Source: Ectocarpus siliculosus (lineage: Eukaryota; Sar; Phaeophyceae; Ectocarpales; Ectocarpaceae). Taken from it: DNA of 13,255 bases. The first letter of the stretch is position 1. Each line of letters begins with the position of its first letter. The stretch is taken from NCBI GenBank assembly GCA_000310025.1, contig FN649728.1, positions 2,795,170 to 2,808,424 of the forward strand. The letters run 5' to 3'. Shown in pieces: positions 8,859 through 13,255 of the stretch. The translations under genes and the position numbers were made by a program. The notes below the pieces were generated by a model, which was given only the letters and a program-made list of their open reading frames with translations, was not told the origin of the DNA and searched no databases.

Positions 8859-9445
8859 CTCTGCGTGAAGGTTGTTTTGTTTCTTATGTTGGATTAAAGA
8901 ATGAGAAAAGAGCCAGCGTCAAAACCCCTGTTCTGGGGGCCCTTAAGTTTTACACCGTTGATTTTTAGCGTAGGTTAGCATGCCACCACGGGAATCGACC
9001 GGTCAACTGATGTGATATTGACTCGAAGAGCCCATCGAACACCAACGAACCAAAAAGAAAAACTCATAAATCTGTTTGCAGTCTTGTAGCTCGGCACAGT
9101 AGGATTTCGTCACGATTCCAACCAGTTGACCATACGTTGAACCCGCGGGTGGTCGGCGGGAAACGATTGCTCCAGGATTCTCTGATTGGTCGATGCGCTT
9201 TGTTTTTCGTAAAAACCTACAACTGCTGACGGGACGTGTGTTCAGTCGGTCTTTTAGACTAAGGGTGAAGCGGTTTGATTGCTGCTCTGAATAGGTCGAA
9301 ACCCTGCTGGAAAGCAGGCGATTGGCTCCCCGAACAGCAGTCTCCTACTTGGTAACGACCTGTAACGAAACTGTTGTTTTCCTATCCCCCCCCCGCCCCC
9401 TTTTCCATCGTGCGCCTGCGTCTACCGGCCAACCTTCCGCGGCAG
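8859..9445. other. Non-coding stretch before the first supported plus-strand exon
   Basis: No gene is seen. It ends in a pyrimidine-rich tract (9371-9415) and the acceptor GCGGCAG. A small perfect hairpin CCTGCT-GGAA-AGCAGG lies near 9303-9318. An element starting TAGCATGCCACC at about 8977 shares its first bases with family B. Confidence 0.4.
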
Positions 9446-12271
9446 CGGACATCGTCCATCTTTAAGCCGAGCCACCGGCAGCGAGAGAGCTGCCGCGATG
9501 AGATCGACTGGCCCGAGCTGCCGCATGGCGTTGACATAGACCTGCACGTCGTCGCCCGCGGAAACACGCACAACCTCCGCACCACGCTCACGTCGTTGGC
9601 AGAGGCCTGCTACCCCGAGGTGAACGCGTTTAGATGGGTACAGCAGTAGCTATCCTGGGGCATTGGAAGTGGGCTGGAAAGGGCGGGAAGTGACACCGAT
9701 AGGAGAACGTTTTGTGCCACCTTCGGCAAAAATCGCGATTGGTAATCGGTGATCGGTCCTGTGGGAACAATGCCCCGTCTTCTCGAGGACCGTGGTCAAT
9801 TGCCTTACCGCTAAGGCATGCAAAAAAACATGAGAGTACGCCCCCCCTCCCCCCCCCCCGGTATGATGACCAGCACCTGAGAAACATAGCCTGGGCCGGC
9901 GAAATCCCGCATGTCACACCGTCTCGATGTTGTAGGAATGCGAGGTCTACGGTCTAACGACTACAGCATGCATTTAAATGAGTACACACACACACACACA
10001 CTGGAGTTCCTCAGGTTGCGTAGGATACCACACACCCGGGACCGTTTTTTTCAAAAGGTTGATTGCTCGACACGACGAGGAGGATGCCACGGTCTAACGA
10101 GGCTGTCGTCTACACGTATTGTCCAATGCCGCGTTTGTCGACACACCTTGGCTGTTTTTTTGTTTCAGCCGAGCGACCGAGCTTTGAGAAGTCGGTCAGG
10201 TGTGTGCGGTGTCCTAACGTAGCCTACGGTACAGAACAACGTTGCGCTTGAGCGCCTCGCGCGCGCCTCGATAGTGGCGACGACGACTCTCTCACGTCTG
10301 CCGTGCGCATGTACCCGCTGTTGAGCTCGTGATGATGTAGCCGCGGTCGGCTGTGTGGTGGGCCGTGATGGTATCGCACCTTTGCCGGGGCGGTGTAGTT
10401 GATACACCGGGGCCCCTTACCCAGGTGTCCTCCCACTCTATATTCTTCATTACTTTTTTGCGGCAGCGGCTCTCTATCGACTCCCCCCCCCCCCCCCCCC
10501 CCCGAACCCAGGGCGCCGAGCTCGCGCTTCACGTCTGGGCGCTCACGGCGCACGCGCGGGAGGTGATGCCGGCCCAGGACGGCTTCGTGTGGACGCACGG
10601 CACGTACCAGTTCCACACGCTCACGACGAAGCACGGCGAGGTGCCTCCGCTGGAAGGGTGGGCGAGAATGTGGACGGACCCAATAGACACGGAGGTGAGG
10701 GAAGATGGCGGTCGTGTTGACGCCGGGGGGGGGGGGGCGTACTCTTCTGTTTTGCATGCCTTGGCGAAGTTAGACCATTGACCACGCATCCTCGAGAGGA
10801 CGGAGCGTTGTTTGCCGATGGCCAATCGTTCCTTCTTATTTTGCCAAAGTAGCACCGGGGGAAGGGGGGGTAGCCTAGCATGCCGCCGTGGTCGTTAGAC
10901 CATGTGCCTCGCATCCCTACAGAACGGGGACGGAGCACGCCGGGTTTTCACCGCACCAGGCTAAATAGCACATCGCCAAGCGCGAAGTGCCGTTGGGGCT
11001 GGTGGACTCATATAAACGCATGCCGTAGTCGTTAGGCCATCGGCCTCGCGGCCGGGACGGGGCGATATAGGGAGGGGCCTATGGCGCTTGTTCTTAACCG
11101 TGCGTGCAACAACGCTGCTTGCGGGGGGGGCACTTCTACTGCTGTTCTTTCCTTTTGGTTTTGTTTTGCGACGCTACGGTACAGCGAACACTCGCCGTAG
11201 GTCCGAAGTGTACGAAAACGAATCTTGCTCGGCATACGCTTGTACGGCTCTCGACAAGCTCTCGGTTTTCGGCCGGAAAAACACGTGGTCTTGTCCTTTG
11301 CCTCGACCGTGCAAATTCGCGGTGTGTGTTGCTTGGCTGCTTTCTGTCTTGGGGAGGAACGGCATCGAATCGCCCGCCCGGCGCGAACTCGACAAGACCA
11401 CAACAACAAGCGCCACCCCAACCCGCACGAAGACAGACCACACGGCTCGTGCTCACCCACGCCTTCATATCACCTATGCATCACCCGCCCATTCTTCCGG
11501 CCACCGCCGCCGCCGCCGTGCCGCCTTTTGTCGGGTAGGTTCGGTTGGTGCTGCCGGAGGGGCTGGAGCTGTCGAGCCTGTTCTACTTTTGGCTGTCGAG
11601 CACGCTGGCGAGGTACCTGGGCGCAGAGGTGACGATGGAGGAGCGCGAGATCTTCCGAGATAACGTGTTCGGGTTGTCCCTTTCGGCGACCGGTCTGTCG
11701 GAGGTGAGACAGGGGAGACAGAGAGAAAGGGAGGGAGACAGACAGAGAGGGAGAGAGAGAGACAGAGACAGAGACAGAGATAGAGAGGGGGGTAGACAAC
11801 CTCGCTCGACTGTTCGATCAGATCAGAATATTAATATTTGTTGCTCGAGAGAAATCTAAATTTGCGGATTTTATTTTTGTTATTAGTGTGCGCAAGTTTA
11901 GGTCCCCGACATGATGTTTCCATGTTAAACCGTTGTTGGGGACGGTGTGTGTGTGCTGACCGCTGCTGTTGTTGCTACTGTTGTGTGGTGCTTTTGATGT
12001 TATTGGGGTGTTTTTTTTTTGCTGTCAGGACGATGCATGCAAAGCACCGCAGTGGGTGATGTCGGAAAGCCCTCTCGTTGTCATTCAATTGCCCCGCAGA
12101 AAGACCAGGGATGTACAGGGCTGTGTGTGTGTATGGGGGGGGTTCCTTGGGTCGGCACGGCGGGAGCGCGGATCAGTAAGTAGGCGAGAAGGAGGTAGTG
12201 CTTGTCCCCGTCGCCTCAGCCAAAAGCCTTCCCCACTCAAAAGAAGAAAACAGCAGCAGTGGTTCGTTCGC

Positions 12272-12303
<32 letters not shown>

Positions 12304-12796
12304 GGCTTCGGCTGCCTGCACCACCTGCCGCCGGTTTGCCCGATTTTTTTGTCCGATGTTTGGTGGTGGTCGTGGTGGTGGCACACACACAGTTCATGGC
12401 CTTTAGAAGTGTTTCGTGTAGTCAACCGCACTGAGACTGTCGTCTTTTCGTTGGTCAGCCGGTTAGCGCGGTCGATGCTAATAATAAAAAAAACACACAC
12501 ACGCATACACGTAACACAAACACACATTTCATTGGTCAGCCGATTGGCGCGGTCGATGCTACTACTAAAAGACACACACAAAAATTTTCTGTTTTCAACC
12601 GCTCTAGGATTGACGTATTTTCACTGGTCAGCCGGTCAGCGCGGTATGCTAACAACTGTAAAACACCCCCCCAAAAACGCCCACACAGGTTTCCGGCAAG
12701 CCCTCGTCGTGGGGAGCGTACGAGGCCGCCGACAAGAAACGGCCTGTGTTCCACACCCTCCCCGGGGCCAGAGGGACCGCCTTCTTTGGCTGGAAG
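9446..12796 (+). CDS. Glycosyltransferase family 2-like protein (GT-A fold), five internal exons; ends unresolved
   Basis: Five plus-strand exons join in one phase-0 frame: 9446-9619, 10512-10694, 11539-11703, 12029-12112 and 12689-12796 (714 bases, 238 residues). Donors are GTGAAC, GTGAGG, GTGAGA, GTACAG and GTAAGG; acceptors are CAG or TAG, several after long C or T tracts. Exon 1 gives DIDLHVVARGNTHNLRTTL, like the first beta strand and helix of GT2 proteins. Exon 2 has FVWTHGTYQFH and PPLEGWARMW. Exon 3 has VRLVLPEGLELSSLFYFWL, where related sequences usually show an acidic EDD-type motif. Exon 5 has SSWGAYEA, similar to an S-W-G-A block late in such proteins. This family call is from memory of the pattern and is moderate at best. 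No ATG lies in the first exon and no certain stop follows, so both ends are missing. A possible first exon is at 6857-7081 and a possible last exon at 13074-13145. Confidence 0.5.
9715..9821 (-). repeat. Family B unit 3
   Basis: Minus strand: GCATGCCTTAGCGGTAAGGC, AATTGACCACGG, CCTCGAGAAGACGGGGCATTG, then ACCAATCG and TTTTTGCCGAAGGTGGCAC. It aligns with the plus unit at 10754. Confidence 0.7.
9886..9971 (-). repeat. Family B unit 2
   Basis: Minus strand: GCATGCTGTAGTCGTTAGAC, CTCGCATTCCTACA, GAGACGGTGTGACATGC, ending CCCAGGCTATG. It aligns along its whole length with the plus-strand unit at 10878. Confidence 0.7.
9983..10001 (+). repeat. (AC)n microsatellite
   Basis: About nine AC units in the intron between exons 9446-9619 and 10512-10694. 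Confidence 0.9.
10078..10113 (-). repeat. Family B unit 1 (partial)
   Basis: Minus strand: GACGACAGCCTCGTTAGACC then GTGGCATCCTCC, resembling the start of unit 2 about 140 bases further along the same strand. Confidence 0.5.
10482..10503 (+). repeat. Poly-C run serving as pyrimidine tract
   Basis: An uninterrupted run of about 20 C ends eight bases before the acceptor of exon 10512. Confidence 0.85.
10754..10855 (+). repeat. Family B unit 4
   Basis: GCATGCCTTGGCGAAGTTAG, ACCATTGACCACGCATCC, CTCGAGAGGACGGAGCGTTG, then GGCCAATCG and TTTTGCCAAAGTAGCAC. It is preceded by poly-G and GCGTACTCT, the same arrangement that precedes unit 3 on the other strand (9832-9860). Confidence 0.7.
10878..10969 (+). 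repeat. Family B unit 5
   Basis: GCATGCCGCCGTGGTCGTTA, GACCATGTGCCTCGCATCCC, GGGACGGAGCACGCCGGGTT, ending CACCAGGCTAAATAG. Confidence 0.7.
11018..11064 (+). repeat. Family B unit 6 (5' part)
   Basis: GCATGCCGTAGTCGTTAGGC, CATCGGCCTCGCGG, GGACGGGGCG; the similarity fades after this. Confidence 0.6.
11704..12028 (+). repeat. Intron with GA/GACAGA-rich simple repeat
   Basis: 325 bases between GTGAGA and TGTCAG. The first 85 bases are an irregular GAGACAGA-type array (11705-11790). The remainder is T-rich and ends with a T10 run before the acceptor. Confidence 0.6.
12272..12299 (+). repeat. (CTG)9 microsatellite
   Basis: Nine GCT/CTG triplets in an intron. Confidence 0.95.
12391..12481 (-). 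repeat. Family A repeat, copy 6
   Basis: Minus strand: TAGCATCGACCGCGCTAACC, GGCTGACCAACGAAAAGACG, ACAGTCTCAGTGCGG, then TTCTAAAGGCCATGAACT, which matches the tail of copy 1 in cbbY intron 4. Confidence 0.8.
12528..12563 (-). repeat. Family A repeat, copy 7 (core only)
   Basis: Minus strand: TAGCATCGACCGCGCCAATC then GGCTGACCAATGAAA; the rest of the unit is absent or unrecognisable. Confidence 0.7.
12588..12652 (-). repeat. Family A repeat, copy 8
   Basis: Minus strand: AGCATACCGCGCTGACCGGC, TGACCAGTGAAAA, TACGTCAATCCTAGAGCGG, then TTGAAAACA as in copy 2. Confidence 0.65.
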
Positions 12797-13255
12797 GTAA
12801 GGGGGGTTGGGGGGGGGGGGGGGGCCGTCTCAAACCGCGCTACACGCCCTGCCCTCCCCGGCCAAACCCCATACCTAAATTGGGCGTCTATAACCGTGCT
12901 CGGCGGTAGACCGTAAGGTCATGGATTGTGGAAGAGCTCGTTAATTCTCAATATCGATTCGGTGGATTTTCTATTCAGAGACATTGTCATCATGTGATTG
13001 CTTTTGGAAATTAGGGTCAAATGCATGTGCAGAAAGCACTGTTAAGATGGTTGACTCGAAAATTATCTTGCAGGCGGGGGAAGAGAGCTGTCGACGACGG
13101 AAGAGCGTCATCATTTCAGAATTTTACCAGGTGTTGGAGGATTAGGAGAGGGCCTACTTTAGCTGAAGCATATCGAGCATTACGCACAGTGAATGTTACA
13201 CGTAAAACTCGCCTAATATCTCGGATGATGGGCAGCAGCAACCGTGTTTAGTAGA
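12797..13255 (+). other. Sequence after the last supported exon
   Basis: Starts with the donor GTAAGG and a run of about 16 G, then mixed sequence. It holds the weak candidate exon at 13074-13145 and an open frame reaching 13251. No other gene is recognisable. Confidence 0.4.
13074..13145 (+). CDS. Candidate last exon of the glycosyltransferase-like gene, uncertain
   Basis: After ATCTTGCAG at 13065-13073 a phase-0 frame gives AGEESCRRRKSVIISEFYQ and then VLED before TAG at 13143-13145. It would complete the plus-strand gene after FFGWK. A second frame over the same stretch stays open to 13251. No family match is recognised for either, and the gene may instead continue beyond the window. Confidence 0.2.
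   Translation, partial: AGEESCRRRKSVIISEFYQVLED

Larger units (their letters stand above)
9620..10511 (+). other. Intron after exon 9446-9619, with minus-orientation family B array
   Basis: 892 bases from GTGAAC to CAG, the acceptor preceded by an uninterrupted run of about 20 C. It contains family B units in minus orientation near 10113, 9971 and 9821, a (CA)n tract at 9983-10001 and a C-rich run at 9841-9859. No coding sequence was found. Confidence 0.6.
10695..11538 (+). other. Intron after exon 10512-10694, with plus-orientation family B array
   Basis: 844 bases from GTGAGG to TAG. It contains a G13 run (10725-10737) and family B units in plus orientation at 10754, 10878 and 11018, opposite to those in the preceding intron. 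From 11090 to 11538 several overlapping open frames exist on both strands, but none has a recognisable protein. Confidence 0.6.
12113..12688 (+). other. Intron with three minus-orientation family A repeats and a CTG tract
   Basis: 576 bases from GTACAG to CACACAG. It contains nine CTG-type triplets at 12272-12299, a T/G-rich stretch near 12360, and family A copies at 12391-12481, 12528-12563 and 12588-12652, all in minus orientation and spaced by A-rich and (CA)n segments. Confidence 0.6.

Noticed and set aside
8977-9010. tRNA T-arm-like GGTCGATTCCC on the minus strand
   Set aside because: No matching D-arm, anticodon arm or acceptor stem at the right distance.
12451-12480. A functional tRNA gene
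   Set aside because: Only a D-arm-like and partial anticodon-arm-like segment is present; no acceptor stem pairing and no T-arm/B box.
12202-12909. Plus-strand 235-codon open frame
   Set aside because: It runs through a CTG repeat, three family A repeats and a G run; the exon at 12689-12796 is read in a different frame from this one.

Overview
The window is eukaryotic nuclear DNA. Its two recognisable genes are split into short exons by introns of about 280 to 1,100 bases with GT-AG ends (one GC-AG), and the DNA between exons is full of microsatellites, long poly-C/poly-G runs and small dispersed repeats. The presequence of the minus-strand gene looks like a heterokont bipartite plastid leader (signal peptide followed by F-V-A-P). 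With the intron sizes and balanced base composition, this points to a photosynthetic stramenopile. A brown alga is my best guess, but it is inference.

Layout: 1-1386 is non-coding downstream sequence with no gene I can support. 1387-6375 (minus) is a complete seven-exon gene for a CbbY-type HAD phosphatase of 301 residues, predicted to act in the plastid stroma on the Rubisco inhibitor xylulose-1,5-bisphosphate. 6376-9445 is mostly non-coding. It starts with a possible divergent promoter and a weak candidate first exon (6857-7081), and holds a 459-base foldback palindrome at 8400-8858. 9446-12796 (plus) has five in-phase exons of a second gene that weakly resembles GT-A fold (family 2-like) glycosyltransferases. 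Both of its ends are unresolved, and it may continue past 13255.

The most unusual structure is in the introns. A short interspersed repeat (family A, about 105 bases, eight copies) lies in opposite orientations in the two introns around exon 4 of the cbbY gene. An unrelated repeat (family B, about 120-150 bases, six units) lies in opposite orientations in the two introns around the second exon of the glycosyltransferase-like gene. Both enclosed exons are multiples of three bases and phase 0. Intron pairing could therefore loop them out (skipping or circular RNA) without breaking the frame. Family A also carries a stretch very like the D-arm (A box) of a tRNA, which suggests a tRNA-related short retroelement. 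The two genes have no obvious functional link; they are neighbours that probably diverge from the 6376-6856 interval.
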